Counted from the first letter of the stretch, positions 40,100-48,081 are shown. The stretch: 50,713 nt of DNA from Micromonospora orduensis (GCF_006228125.1 NZ_VDFY01000187.1:1-50713), one strand, 5' to 3'. Notes: generated from the letters alone by a model not told the origin. Translations and numbers: made by a program.

Positions 40100-41182
40100 T
40101 CAGCGCAGGTGGATGGTGCGCAGCCGGCCGACCTCGGCCATCCGCCGCTCCGCCAGCCGGTCCGCGGCCACCGCCGGCGGTACGCCCTCGGCGTCGGCCA
40201 GGTGCAGGATCTCCCGGGTGGTGTCGAAGATCCGGGTCGCCCGCAGCTTCGCCCGGTCGAAGTTGAAGCCCTCGATCTCGTCCGCCACCTGGATCACGCC
40301 ACCGGCGTTGACCACGTAGTCCGGGGTGTACAGGATGCCCCGGTCGGCCAGCAGCTTCTCGACGCCCGGGTGGGCGAGCTGGTTGTTCGCCGCACCGGTC
40401 ACCACCTTGGCCCGCAGGGCCGGCACGGTGTCGTCGTTCAGGGCGCCACCCAGCGCGCATGGGGCGTACACGTCGATGTCGGCGGCGACCAGCGCGGCGG
40501 CGTCGTCGACCAGGGTGACCTGCGGGTGGTTGGCGCGGACCCAGGCCAGCGCCTTCGGGTTGACGTCGGTGGCGACCACCTCGGCGCCGTCCTCGATCAG
40601 GTGCCCGGTCAGGTACTTGCCGACCTTGCCCAGGCCCGCCACGCCGACCCGCCGGCCGCGCAGGCTGGGCGTGCCCCAGACGTGCTCGGCGGCGGCCCGC
40701 ATCCCCTGGAAGACACCCCAGGCGGTGAGGATCGACGAGTCGCCGGCGCCACCGTGCTCGACGCTGCGGCCGGTCACGTACCGGGTCTCCCGGGCGATCA
40801 CGTCCATGTCCGCCACGTACGTGCCGACGTCGCAGGCGGTGTAGTACCGGCCGGCCAGCGACTCCACGAAGCGGCCGTACGCGCGCAGCAGCGCCTCGCT
40901 CTTGATCTGCTCCGGGTCACCCCAGATGACCGCCTTGCCGCCGCCCAGGTCGAGCCCGGCCAGCGCGTTCTTGTACGCCATCCCCCGGGACAGGTCGAGC
41001 ACGTCGGCGAGCGCGTCGTCCTCGCTGGCATACGGGTAGAAGCGGGTGCCGCCCAGCGCCGGCCCCAGCGCGGTGGAGTAGATCCCGATGATCGCCTTCA
41101 GGCCGCTCTGCTTGTCCTGGCAGAACACGACCTGTTCGTGACCGGTCGATACCGGGTCGTCGGTGCTCGCGAATACGCCCAT
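40100..41182 (-). CDS. Glu/Leu/Phe/Val-type amino acid dehydrogenase (valine or leucine)
   Basis: A 360-residue NAD-dependent oxidative deaminase of branched-chain amino acids. Catalytic Lys in GMAYKNALAGLDLGGGKAVI; Asp in YTACDVGTYVADMDVI. The Rossmann domain has GVAGLGKVGKYLTGHLIEDG with Asp in VVATDVN, the NAD-binding acidic residue. CALGGALND and GAANNQLAHP follow. Length matches streptomycete valine dehydrogenases, which supply branched acyl-CoA precursors. ATG with AGGAG 7 bases upstream. Substrate preference (Val or Leu) is not fixed by visible motifs. Confidence 0.93.
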   Translation of the reverse strand: MGVFASTDDPVSTGHEQVVFCQDKQSGLKAIIGIYSTALGPALGGTRFYPYASEDDALADVLDLSRGMAYKNALAGLDLGGGKAVIWGDPEQIKSEALLRAYGRFVESLAGRYYTACDVGTYVADMDVIARETRYVTGRSVEHGGAGDSSILTAWGVFQGMRAAAEHVWGTPSLRGRRVGVAGLGKVGKYLTGHLIEDGAEVVATDVNPKALAWVRANHPQVTLVDDAAALVAADIDVYAPCALGGALNDDTVPALRAKVVTGAANNQLAHPGVEKLLADRGILYTPDYVVNAGGVIQVADEIEGFNFDRAKLRATRIFDTTREILHLADAEGVPPAVAADRLAERRMAEVGRLRTIHLR

Positions 41183-41375
41183 GGCTGGCTCCTGGAGTGG
41201 TGTGCGTCCTTGTGGGACGCGGACCTGGTGGACCCCGGCGGGGATGCTGCCGGTGTGATCGAGCCTAGTATCGGCCGCCGCGCGGGTGCTCGACGCGCCG
41301 CCGTCGTCCCACGTTGCGGCGCGCGTGGTCCGGGCGCTGACCGCGCCCGTGTGCGGTTCGTGGGAGGATCGCGCC

Positions 41376-42215
41376 GTGCCGTCGCTCTTCGCTTCTTACC
41401 TGCGCGTGTACGAGCCGCTGACCGCCTTCGACCGGGAGCGTCAGAGTTACTGGCGTCGCTACGTGTCCGAGGGGCGGGCGGTGGCGCCCGTGGAGGGTCC
41501 CGTCCGGCAACGGACGGCGGTCATCGAGGCGTTGGGCGCGGGCTGGACCAGGCTGCCCGACCTGCCCGAGGAGGCGTACGTCCTGGAGACGGACGACAGC
41601 CTGCTGGTCTGCCCGTGGAACCTGCGCATCCGGGTCGCTGAGGCGGCGCTCAGCGCCCGGGACGGGGTGCCCTCGGTGCTCGCCGACGCGTTCGTGCCGC
41701 CGGTGCTCGCCGGGCAGGCCAGGGCGGTGGTGGACGACTGGCGCAGCGGCGCTCGGGTGTTGGAGCACGGGGTGCCGCGCGTCCACGAGCAGATCGCGAC
41801 CTGGGGCGTACCGCTGCGGTGGTTCGTGCTCTTCGACGCGGCGGAGCGTGACCTGGTCACGGAGCCGGGCCGGCGGGCGTTGCGCTACCGCACCGAGATC
41901 TCCAAGGCTCGGCGGCGCTCGTCGCGGGCGCTGTCGGTGCTGCGCAAGTCGGTGGGCGAGGCCCCGATCACCGACGCGGTGGAGGAGGCGGCCCGCTGGC
42001 TGGAGGAGTTCCATCCGCGTTCGGTGGTGGAGCTGGACTACGGCGGCCTGGTCGACCTGCTCTCCGACGAGACGCTTGTCGCGGACGACTCGCCGGAGCT
42101 GGTCGCCAGCGGCCTCGCGGGGCTGTCCCGGGGTGAGGCCGAGGAGGCGTCGGCCGCGTACGACACGTTGGTGGCCCGGTGGCGTGCGGTGCAGCTGCTG
42201 GAGCGGTGCAACTAG
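41376..42215 (+). CDS. Conserved actinobacterial protein upstream of bldC (DUF8083-like)
   Basis: A 279-residue cytoplasmic protein with no motif that I can tie to an activity. It starts SLFASYLRVYEPLTAFDRERQ and contains YVLETDDSLLVCPWNLRIRVAEA and a basic stretch KARRRSSRALSVLRKSVG. No signal or membrane segment. The GTG at 41376 has GGGAGG about 8 bases upstream; an earlier ATG would add 30 residues without similarity. I recall similar proteins preceding bldC in other actinobacteria, so a linked role is possible but not shown. The gap 41183-41375 holds no gene. Confidence 0.75.
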   Translation: MPSLFASYLRVYEPLTAFDRERQSYWRRYVSEGRAVAPVEGPVRQRTAVIEALGAGWTRLPDLPEEAYVLETDDSLLVCPWNLRIRVAEAALSARDGVPSVLADAFVPPVLAGQARAVVDDWRSGARVLEHGVPRVHEQIATWGVPLRWFVLFDAAERDLVTEPGRRALRYRTEISKARRRSSRALSVLRKSVGEAPITDAVEEAARWLEEFHPRSVVELDYGGLVDLLSDETLVADDSPELVASGLAGLSRGEAEEASAAYDTLVARWRAVQLLERCN

Positions 42216-42267
42216 GGCAAATAGCCCGAGGAGCGCTCCCAAGACGAGGCGCGCTCGTAGTTGACGC

Positions 42268-42282
42268 ATCACGAACCGTGAT
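42268..42282. promoter_or_regulatory. Inverted repeat in the bldC leader region
   Basis: ATCACG-AAC-CGTGAT, exact arms, just after a TTGACG -35-like hexamer (42261-42266). The 250-base gap 42216-42465 is unusually A/T-rich around 42285-42350 and probably holds a long bldC leader; no gene is seen. Confidence 0.4.
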
Positions 42283-42465
42283 CATGAGTCCGAATAAGGT
42301 AGTTTCTGCCGTGTAAAAGTCGTAAAAATCGGGCATGGTTCATCCGTCCGTCTAGGGACCTTCATCCGTTCGGCCCATGTCGGACATCGGGGACTAGCCG
42401 GACCATGGGAGACGCGTCGGCCGGCGGGACCCCGGCCGATGTCTATACATGTGGAGGAGTGACCG

Positions 42466-42675
42466 ATGGCATCGCGAACGCACGAACCAGAGCCGCTACT
42501 CACACCGGCCGAGGTGGCGTCGATGTTCCGTGTCGACCCGAAGACGGTGACCCGGTGGGCCAAGGCCGGCAAGCTCAGCGCCATCCGCACCCTGGGTGGC
42601 CACCGTCGGTACCGCGAGTCGGAGGTCAGGGCGCTGTTGCAGGGCCAGATCCCGCAGCAGCGGCAGGGCGACTGA
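42466..42675 (+). CDS. bldC: Developmental regulator BldC
   Basis: A 69-residue MerR-like DNA-binding protein: LLTPAEVASMFRVDPKTVTRWAKAGKLSAIRTLGGHRRYRE is nearly invariant in actinobacteria. In Streptomyces it represses premature sporulation by binding DNA cooperatively as head-to-tail oligomers on direct repeats. There is only the winged-helix-turn-helix and no ligand domain. ATG with GGAGGAG 6-8 bases upstream. A terminator follows the stop. Confidence 0.97.
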   Translation: MASRTHEPEPLLTPAEVASMFRVDPKTVTRWAKAGKLSAIRTLGGHRRYRESEVRALLQGQIPQQRQGD

Positions 42676-42697
42676 GCCGGTAGGGGTTTCTTCGGTC

Positions 42698-42727
42698 AGG
42701 GGCGGTGGATCTCGATCCGCCGCCCCT
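42698..42727. terminator. Bidirectional terminator after bldC
   Basis: AGGGGCGGTGGATC-TC-GATCCGCCGCCCCT, 14-bp stem with one G-U pair, followed by TTTCC on the bldC strand. Also lies after the convergent PPOX gene. Confidence 0.85.
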
Positions 42728-42741
42728 TTCCGTGCCCGGGG

Positions 42742-43131
42742 TCAGCGCCGCCCCTCGGCCAACGTGACCCGGATGCCGACCGTCCCGCCCTCCCCGCGAC
42801 GCAGCCGACTGCCGAGCAGGCTCAGGCGGCCGATCAGCCGGTACTTGTGCTTGAGCAGATCGCGGATGCGGCCGGTGTCGCCATTGCCGCAGATCGTCGC
42901 GTGGGCCGGCACCTCCGCCCCGTGCGGACGGCCCCGCACGTCGCACGGCGCCACCGTCACGTCGCCGTTGCGGCGGATCCGCTTCACCTTGCCCGAGTCG
43001 GCCCTGGTCCAGACCGCCAACGCGTCGCCGTCGCGTACCGCCCAGACCGGCGTCGGCACCGCCCGGCCGTCCTTGCGGAAGGTCGTGAGCAGGATGTACT
43101 TCTCGGCCGACAGCCGGTCCAGCGTGGTCAC
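42742..43131 (-). CDS. PPOX-class F420/FMN-dependent oxidoreductase
   Basis: A 129-residue split-barrel flavin-type protein: LDRLSAEKYILLTTFRKDGRAVPTPVWAV, DGDALAVWTRADSGKVKRIRRNGDVTVAPCDVRG. This is the actinobacterial PPOX/Rv2074-like pattern, often F420-binding; the substrate is unknown. The GTG at 43131 is set by the - strand box TATCCT 6 bases upstream (leaderless). A much longer open frame continues upstream but has unlikely composition. Confidence 0.85.
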   Translation of the reverse strand: MTTLDRLSAEKYILLTTFRKDGRAVPTPVWAVRDGDALAVWTRADSGKVKRIRRNGDVTVAPCDVRGRPHGAEVPAHATICGNGDTGRIRDLLKHKYRLIGRLSLLGSRLRRGEGGTVGIRVTLAEGRR

Positions 43132-43137
43132 GCCGCC

Positions 43138-43143
43138 AGGATA
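43138..43143 (-). promoter_or_regulatory. -10 element of the PPOX gene, leaderless
   Basis: - strand TATCCT, 6 bases, then GTG at 43131. Confidence 0.5.
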
Positions 43144-43172
43144 CGGCCGGCATGGGCCACCGAGGGGCCAGA

Positions 43173-43178
43173 TAGCGT
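43173..43178 (+). promoter_or_regulatory. -10 element of the methyltransferase gene, leaderless
   Basis: TAGCGT, 7 bases, then GTG at 43186. It overlaps an alternative GTG at 43177. Confidence 0.45.
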
Positions 43179-43185
43179 GAACGTC

Positions 43186-43965
43186 GTGACGGGCGAGCCT
43201 CAAATCGGTGACGTGACAGGTGAACTGCTGCGGGACACCCTCGCCGTGGCCACCGGGGTGGGCCCTCGACCGCTGGTCGGCGGCCGACTGCCCCGACCGG
43301 TCATCGAGATCATCGAACGCGACGACGGGTTGATCAACGGCGCGCCGGCAGCGCACTACCTGGACGGGCCGGCCGACTGGCAGCCGTACGACCACCGGGC
43401 CGTGGACCGCGTGCGGGGCGAGACCCTGGACGTCGGCACCGGCGCCGGCCGGATCGCCCTGCTGCTCCAGGAGCGCGGCGTACCGGTCACCGGACTGGAC
43501 ACCTCGGCCGGCGCGCTGGAGGTGAGCCGGCGCCGCGGCGTGCGGCGGCTGGTGCACGGCACGGTGGACACCCACGTCGCCGACGGCCAGCGGTACGACA
43601 CGTTCCTGCTGCTCGGCAACAACCTCGGGCTCTTCGAGGGTCGACAGCGGGCACCCGGGTTCCTGGCCGCGCTCGCCGCCCTGGCCCGGCCGGGGGCGCA
43701 GATCATCGCGCACGGCACCGACCCGTACGGCACCCGCGACCCGGTGCACACCGCCTACCACGAGCGCAACAGGCGGCGCGGTCGGCTCGGCGGCCAGCTC
43801 AGGCTGCGGCTGCGCTACCGCGAACTGGGCACTGAGTGGTTCGACTACCTGGTCTGCTCGGCCGACGAGTTCGCCGGCCTGGTGCACGGCAGCGGCTGGC
43901 GACTCACCGATGTGGACGACCGGGACGCCCCCTACTACCTCGCCACCCTGCGCCTCGCCGACTGA
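43186..43965 (+). CDS. Class I SAM-dependent methyltransferase
   Basis: A 259-residue protein. SAM motif I is LDVGTGAGRIALLLQERG, and motif II has VTGLDTSAGALEVSRRRGV with the acidic ribose-binding Asp. It continues FLLLGNNLGLFEG and LAALARPGAQIIAHGTDPYG. The start at 43186 is chosen from the TAGCGT box 7 bases before; a GTG at 43177 in the same frame is possible. Divergent from the PPOX gene with a 54-base gap, so the two may share control. Substrate not recognisable. Confidence 0.82.
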   Translation: MTGEPQIGDVTGELLRDTLAVATGVGPRPLVGGRLPRPVIEIIERDDGLINGAPAAHYLDGPADWQPYDHRAVDRVRGETLDVGTGAGRIALLLQERGVPVTGLDTSAGALEVSRRRGVRRLVHGTVDTHVADGQRYDTFLLLGNNLGLFEGRQRAPGFLAALAALARPGAQIIAHGTDPYGTRDPVHTAYHERNRRRGRLGGQLRLRLRYRELGTEWFDYLVCSADEFAGLVHGSGWRLTDVDDRDAPYYLATLRLAD

Positions 43966-43969
43966 TGCG

Positions 43970-44011
43970 ACGACCCCCGCGCTCCGGCGGGGCGGAGGCG
44001 GGGGCCGTCGT
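43970..44011. terminator. Bidirectional terminator after the methyltransferase
   Basis: ACGACCCCCGC pairs with GCGGGGGCCGTCGT (one bulge), with an inner GCTCCG/CGGAG pairing. It lies between the convergent methyltransferase and Asp-rich repeat genes. Confidence 0.75.
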
Positions 44012-44016
44012 ACGTC

Positions 44017-44304
44017 TCAGACCTGGACGGTCGGGGGGAGCTGCTCGGGCGGGAGGCCGCCGTCGCCGTCGACAACCTCGTCCGGCTGGCCGTCCTCGTC
44101 GATGTCGACCATGGTGATGTCCACCTTGCCGTCACCGTCGGTGTCGAACTGGAACAGGTCGGCCTTGCCGTCGCCGTCGGTGTCCACCACCCACACGTCG
44201 GTCTTGCCGTCGTTGTTGGTGTCGGCGCGCAGCAACTCCACCCGCTCGTCGCCCCGGGTCTCCACGATCTCGGAGTCGGTGACGCTCTCCGGTGCCTGGC
44301 TCAT
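44017..44304 (-). CDS. Small acidic Asp-rich repeat (EF-hand/thrombospondin-3-like) protein
   Basis: A 95-residue cytoplasmic protein without signal peptide. Four repeats of the type DTDGDGKxD run from residue about 27: DTNNDGKTDVW, DTDGDGKADLF, DTDGDGKVDIT and DIDEDGQPDEV. This spacing matches calcium-binding dockerin/EF-hand-like or thrombospondin type 3 repeats, which are usually extracellular. The ATG has GGAAGG about 10 bases upstream. Function unknown; metal binding is inferred from the Asp spacing. Confidence 0.8.
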   Translation of the reverse strand: MSQAPESVTDSEIVETRGDERVELLRADTNNDGKTDVWVVDTDGDGKADLFQFDTDGDGKVDITMVDIDEDGQPDEVVDGDGGLPPEQLPPTVQV

Positions 44305-44389
44305 GTCGGTGCGGTCCTTCCCTCGGTTGACGGGTGGTCAGTACCCGATCCCACGCTCCCCCACGCATGGGTCGGGTCCTCGCGCTGAA

Positions 44390-44395
44390 TAGGGT
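44390..44395 (+). promoter_or_regulatory. -10 element driving a leaderless small ORF
   Basis: TAGGGT, exactly 6 bases, then ATG at 44402 of the 26-codon small ORF that overlaps the dehydrogenase start. Confidence 0.5.
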
Positions 44396-44401
44396 CGCAC
44401 C

Positions 44402-44482
44402 ATGAGCGAGCGGAGCGGGCGGATCACCCGGGCCGGCGTGGCGGGGACCCCGCGCGCCGCCGGGCGGGACAGGGAGGCGTGA
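44402..44482 (+). CDS. Possible 26-residue leaderless upstream ORF
   Basis: ATG at 44402, 6 bases after TAGGGT; peptide begins MSERSGRITRAGVAGTPRAA. Its TGA (44480-44482) shares a base with the ATG of the hydroxyacyl-CoA dehydrogenase gene (TGATG). The SERS sequence also appears at the purM start (36800) and in the purQ-purL bridging ORF, suggesting a repeated element. Translation is not proven. Confidence 0.4.
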   Translation: MSERSGRITRAGVAGTPRAAGRDREA

Positions 44483-45339
44483 TGAACGATCGTTTCGTGG
44501 TCGTCGGTGCCGGCACGATGGGGCTGGGCATCGCGTACGTGGCGGCCGGCTCGGGGCACGCCGTGGAACTGGTCGAGGTGGACCCCGACCGGGGCGCCAC
44601 CGCGCTGAACCGGCTCGCCGACCTGTGGGAGCGGGCCGTGCAGCGCGGGAAGCTGAGCGCCGACGAGGCCGCCGCGAACCGGGAGCGGATCACGCTGCGC
44701 CAGGGGATCGCCGACGTGGCGTCCGCCCCCGAGGTGATCGTGGAAGCGGTGCCCGAGCGGCTCGACCTGAAGCGGGCGGTCCTACGGGAGGCCGCCGCGC
44801 TGGACCCGGCGCTGCTGGGCAGCAACACGTCCAGCATCCCCATCGGCGAGCTGGCCGCCGGGCTGGACACGCCCGAGCGCTTCCTCGGCCTGCACTTCTT
44901 CAACCCGGTGTGGGCGATGGCCCTGCTGGAGGTCGTGGTCGGCCCGGCCACCGCCGAGGAGACCACCGCCGCGGCCGTCGCGCTCGCCGGCCGGTTGGGC
45001 AAGGACCCCGTCGTGGTACGCGACCTGCCCGGCTTCGCCACCTCCCGACTCGGTGTCACCCTCGGGCTGGAGGCGATCCGGATGGTCGCCGACGAGGTGG
45101 CCAGCCCGGCCGACATCGACAAGGCCATGGTGCTGGGCTACCGGCACCCGATCGGTCCGCTGGAACTCACCGACCTCGTCGGCCTGGACGTGCGGCTGGA
45201 CATCGCCCGCACCCTCCAGGCCGCGTACGGGGACCGGTTCGCGCCGCCACCCCTGCTGGAGGAGATGGTGGCCGCCGGGCGCCTGGGCAAGAAGTCCGGG
45301 CACGGTTTCTACCGCTGGGAAGGCGGTGTCAGGCAGTGA
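44482..45339 (+). CDS. 3-hydroxyacyl-CoA dehydrogenase (NAD)
   Basis: A 285-residue enzyme oxidising L-3-hydroxyacyl-CoA with NAD. The N-terminal Rossmann has VVVGAGTMGLGIAYVAAGSGHAVELVEVD, then VPERLDLKRAVLRE and SNTSSIPI. The catalytic His-Glu pair lies in LGLHFFNPVWAMALLEVV. The C-terminal helical domain contains LELTDLVGLDVRLDI. The ATG at 44482 is set by GGGAGG just upstream. It overlaps the enoyl-CoA hydratase gene by 4 bases (GTGA). Similar to PaaH/Hbd-type dehydrogenases. Confidence 0.93.
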   Translation: MNDRFVVVGAGTMGLGIAYVAAGSGHAVELVEVDPDRGATALNRLADLWERAVQRGKLSADEAAANRERITLRQGIADVASAPEVIVEAVPERLDLKRAVLREAAALDPALLGSNTSSIPIGELAAGLDTPERFLGLHFFNPVWAMALLEVVVGPATAEETTAAAVALAGRLGKDPVVVRDLPGFATSRLGVTLGLEAIRMVADEVASPADIDKAMVLGYRHPIGPLELTDLVGLDVRLDIARTLQAAYGDRFAPPPLLEEMVAAGRLGKKSGHGFYRWEGGVRQ

Positions 45340-46079
45340 GCGGTCTGCGGATCGAGGAACGACCGGACCGGCTGGTGGTCACCCTGGACCGGCCGGAGAA
45401 GCGCAACGCCATCGACGCCGACCTGATCGCCGAGCTGCACCAGGTCTGCGCCGAGTTGGAGGCCCGGCCACGGCTTTTGCTGCTCACCGGCGGCACGGCG
45501 GGGATCTTCGCCGGTGGCGCGGACATCGGTCAGCTCCGGGAACGGGGCCGCACCGACGCCCTCGCCGCGATCAACTCGGCGGCGTTCGCCCGGATCCGGG
45601 CACTGCCGATGCCGACCGTGGCCGCCGTGGACGGCCCGGCGTTGGGCGGCGGCGCGGAGCTGGCGTACTCCTGCGATCTGCGGGTGTGCACGGCGCGGGC
45701 GGTCTTCGGCCAGCCGGAGGTGCGGTTGGGCATCCTGGCCGGCGCCGGCGCGACCCACCGGCTGCCCGCCCTCGTGGGCGAGGGCCGGGCCAAGGAGCTG
45801 CTCTTCACTGGCCGGCGGGTGGACGCCGCCGAGGCGCTGCGGATTGGCCTGGTGAACCGGGTGGTGGACGAGCCTGGTGAGCTGCTGGAGGTGGCGCACG
45901 GGCTGCTGGACGAGATGGCCCTGGGCTCGCCGCTGGCGCTGCGCCTGACCAAACTGGCGGTGGACGCGCCGGCCGCCGCGCACCCACAACTCGACCTGGT
46001 CAGCCAGGCGGTGCTCTTCGAGGACGACGAGAAGCACCGCCGGATGACCGAGTTCCTGGAGCGACGCCGCAACCGGTGA
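45336..46079 (+). CDS. Enoyl-CoA hydratase/isomerase
   Basis: A 247-residue crotonase-fold protein: LDRPEKRNAIDADLIAELHQ, AGGADIGQL (oxyanion hole), DGPALGGGAELAYSCDLRVC (second oxyanion glycine) and PEVRLGILAGAGATHRLPALVG with Glu at the active site. The GTG start overlaps the dehydrogenase stop, so the two catalyse consecutive beta-oxidation-type steps (hydration, then oxidation). A strong terminator follows. Confidence 0.92.
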   Translation: MSGLRIEERPDRLVVTLDRPEKRNAIDADLIAELHQVCAELEARPRLLLLTGGTAGIFAGGADIGQLRERGRTDALAAINSAAFARIRALPMPTVAAVDGPALGGGAELAYSCDLRVCTARAVFGQPEVRLGILAGAGATHRLPALVGEGRAKELLFTGRRVDAAEALRIGLVNRVVDEPGELLEVAHGLLDEMALGSPLALRLTKLAVDAPAAAHPQLDLVSQAVLFEDDEKHRRMTEFLERRRNR

Positions 46080-46091
46080 TCCTCGAACGAC

Positions 46092-46125
46092 GACGGCCGC
46101 GCCGGCAGCTGCCGGCGCGGCCGTC
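46092..46125. terminator. Bidirectional terminator, 17-bp perfect stem
   Basis: GACGGCCGCGCCGGCAG directly joined to its reverse complement CTGCCGGCGCGGCCGTC; between convergent enoyl-CoA hydratase and lipoprotein genes. Confidence 0.85.
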
Positions 46126-46145
46126 CGTGGTCCGCGTGGACGTGC

Positions 46146-47489
46146 TCAGTGCCGGATCGGCACCCCGTTGTCGGCGAGCGCCCGGATAACCTGTGCCGAC
46201 TCACCGAAGCCGATGAGGAGCACGGCGTCCGCGCCGAAATCCTTGATCTCCTTCGCGCCGGAGGTGAAGTCCACCGGCGGCGCCTTCGCGTCGGCCGGCG
46301 GCTCGTACGTCATCAGCTTGAGCCGGTCGTCGGCGATACCGGCCTTCGCCAGCTCGTCACGGACGGTGGCCTGCAGACCCTCGCCGTACGAGTCCTTGCG
46401 GGCGACGATGGCGATCTTCTGCGATCCGTCGCGGAGGATCACGTCGGCCAGCGCCCGACCCTGGAGGCTGTCCGGCGGGGCGGTACGGAAGTAGAGGCCC
46501 TTGTCCTCGACGTCGGTGAGGCTGCTGTCGGTGTTGGACGGCGAGAAGAGGATCTTCCCGGCCTCGACCACGTCCGGCAGCACCTCCCGGGAGATGCCCG
46601 AGGCGCCCGCGCCGATGATCAGACTGACCCCGTCCGCCACGTGCTTGGCCACTGTCGCCTTGGCCACCGTGGGGCTGGTGCCGTCGTCGCCGTCGATCCA
46701 GGTGACCGGCTTGCCGAGCGCACCGCCAGCGGCGTTGATCTCCTTGATCGCCAGCGCCGCGCCGGCGGCCATCGGCGGGTAGGCGATCGCCAGGTCACCG
46801 GTCTTCGGCAGCAGGCCACCGAGGATCAGCGGCTGCTGGTCGGGCTTGCCGCCCGGACGCTCCTTCTTCGGCTTCGGCGGCGTCCTGGTGCTCGCCGCCG
46901 ACTCCGTACCGGCCCCGACGAACTCGGTCTTGCCGTCGTTGATCTGCTGCCCGTCGAAGGTCAGCGTGGCGTAGCTCGCGGTGGCCGGCTCACCCTTCTC
47001 GGTGAAACCCGCCCGGGTCAGCGACACGCTGCGGTACTCGATGTCCTGGCCGTTGCGGGCCAACGAGAGGCAACTCGCCGGATCCTCGCAGCGCTGGCCG
47101 TTGTTGGTCACGCCGACGATCTGCTTGGCGATGGCCGCCGGGTCGGTGCTGCCGGCCAACTGGGCGGCGAGCACCCCGATCACCACCGCGTCGTACGTCT
47201 CGGCGGCGTACAGGTAGTCCGTCAGCGCCGGATCGACGGACCGTAGCCGGCTCTTGAAGTCCTCGGGCAGAGGGGTGAGGGGCGTGGTTCCCTTCATCCC
47301 GTCGACGAGGTTGCCACGTTCCTTCAACTCCCCTGGATAGGAGTTGAGCATGTTGCCGTCCGTGCCGTAGAGGCGCACCTGTTGGGCGCTTCCCTCGTTG
47401 GCCTTGTCATCCCCGCAAGCGCTTGTGGCGAGCAGGATCGTCGCGCAGGCGGCCAGTGTGGCCACCCGCGAGCGGCGTGATACGAGCAT
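46146..47489 (-). CDS. Branched-chain amino acid-type substrate-binding lipoprotein, apparently circularly permuted
   Basis: A 447-residue lipoprotein (lipobox LLATSAC, Cys25) of the LivJ-like type I fold, but with segments in reversed order. Residues about 38-191 (RLYGTDGNMLNS, LYAAETYDAVVIGVLAAQLAGSTDPAAIAKQI, LTFDGQQINDGKT) look like the normal C-terminal third. Then a Pro/Lys linker (about 195-220) is followed by residues 221-447 (LILGGLLPKTGDLAIAYPPMAAG, EINAAGGALGKPV, LIIGAGASGISREVLPDV, YFRTAPPDSLQGRAL) that look like the normal N-terminal two thirds, ending ...QVIRALADNGVPIRH just where the first part should continue. No permease or ATPase gene is adjacent. Confidence 0.8.
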   Translation of the reverse strand: MLVSRRSRVATLAACATILLATSACGDDKANEGSAQQVRLYGTDGNMLNSYPGELKERGNLVDGMKGTTPLTPLPEDFKSRLRSVDPALTDYLYAAETYDAVVIGVLAAQLAGSTDPAAIAKQIVGVTNNGQRCEDPASCLSLARNGQDIEYRSVSLTRAGFTEKGEPATASYATLTFDGQQINDGKTEFVGAGTESAASTRTPPKPKKERPGGKPDQQPLILGGLLPKTGDLAIAYPPMAAGAALAIKEINAAGGALGKPVTWIDGDDGTSPTVAKATVAKHVADGVSLIIGAGASGISREVLPDVVEAGKILFSPSNTDSSLTDVEDKGLYFRTAPPDSLQGRALADVILRDGSQKIAIVARKDSYGEGLQATVRDELAKAGIADDRLKLMTYEPPADAKAPPVDFTSGAKEIKDFGADAVLLIGFGESAQVIRALADNGVPIRH

Positions 47490-47632
47490 GGTCGTCCTTC
47501 CTCCGGCGAAGGTCCGCTGCGCACATTAGCGTGCCCAGCCCGGCGGCGGGACCGTGGAGGTGGCGTAAAGCGCAGGTCGCCCGCCTTGAACACGGAGAGT
47601 GACGAGCGCTGGGTGGCCTTGACCGTCCCTCG

Positions 47633-47638
47633 TACTGT
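47633..47638 (+). promoter_or_regulatory. -10 element of the gene at 47646, leaderless
   Basis: TACTGT, 7 bases, then GTG at 47646. The region 47490-47632 holds no gene. Confidence 0.45.
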
Positions 47639-47645
47639 GCGCTGC

Positions 47646-48035
47646 GTGACCGACCTACCACAGCAGACGTTCGACGACGCGGCCGCCGTGCTCAGTTCGG
47701 CGCTGGACGGAGACCAGGACGCGGTGGTGGGAGCGTTCGACGCGGTCGTCGACCGGGCCGGCCTGAGCGGCGCGTACGGGGTCGCCTGGTGCCTGGCCGC
47801 AACGATGGTCGGTGACCCGCCACCGGGCAGCGGAGCCGCGTTGGAGTTCCCCGGGATCGACCAGGCGGAGTACGACACCCGCTGGGTGGCCCGCTTCGTC
47901 AGCGCGTACGCCAACCGGGACGTACCCACCGGGGAGGCCCTGTTCGGCGCGGCCGTCGCGGACGGGCAGCTGCCCGACTGTCTGCTCACGCTCGCCGGCT
48001 CGACGATCGCCACGCTGCGCAGCCGCGCGGGGTGA
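47646..48035 (+). CDS. Hypothetical small protein
   Basis: A 129-residue cytoplasmic protein, not recognised. Acidic, with repeats of Ala/Asp/Val: FDDAAAVLSSALDGDQDAVVGAFDAVVDRAGL, then YGVAWCLAATMVGDPPPGS, then RWVARFVSAYANRDVPTGEALFGAAVADGQLPDCLLTLAGSTI. Mostly helical. The GTG at 47646 follows TACTGT by 7 bases. A hairpin terminator lies 10 bases after the stop. Confidence 0.75.
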   Translation: MTDLPQQTFDDAAAVLSSALDGDQDAVVGAFDAVVDRAGLSGAYGVAWCLAATMVGDPPPGSGAALEFPGIDQAEYDTRWVARFVSAYANRDVPTGEALFGAAVADGQLPDCLLTLAGSTIATLRSRAG

Positions 48036-48044
48036 CGTGCCGCG

Positions 48045-48081
48045 GGCGCGGCGTCCGCCGGGGGGTCGGACGCCGCGCCCG
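48045..48081. terminator. Bidirectional terminator
   Basis: GGGCGCGGCGTCCG-9 bases-CGGACGCCGCGCCC, exact 14-bp stem between the convergent 47646 gene and the secreted small protein gene. Confidence 0.85.
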
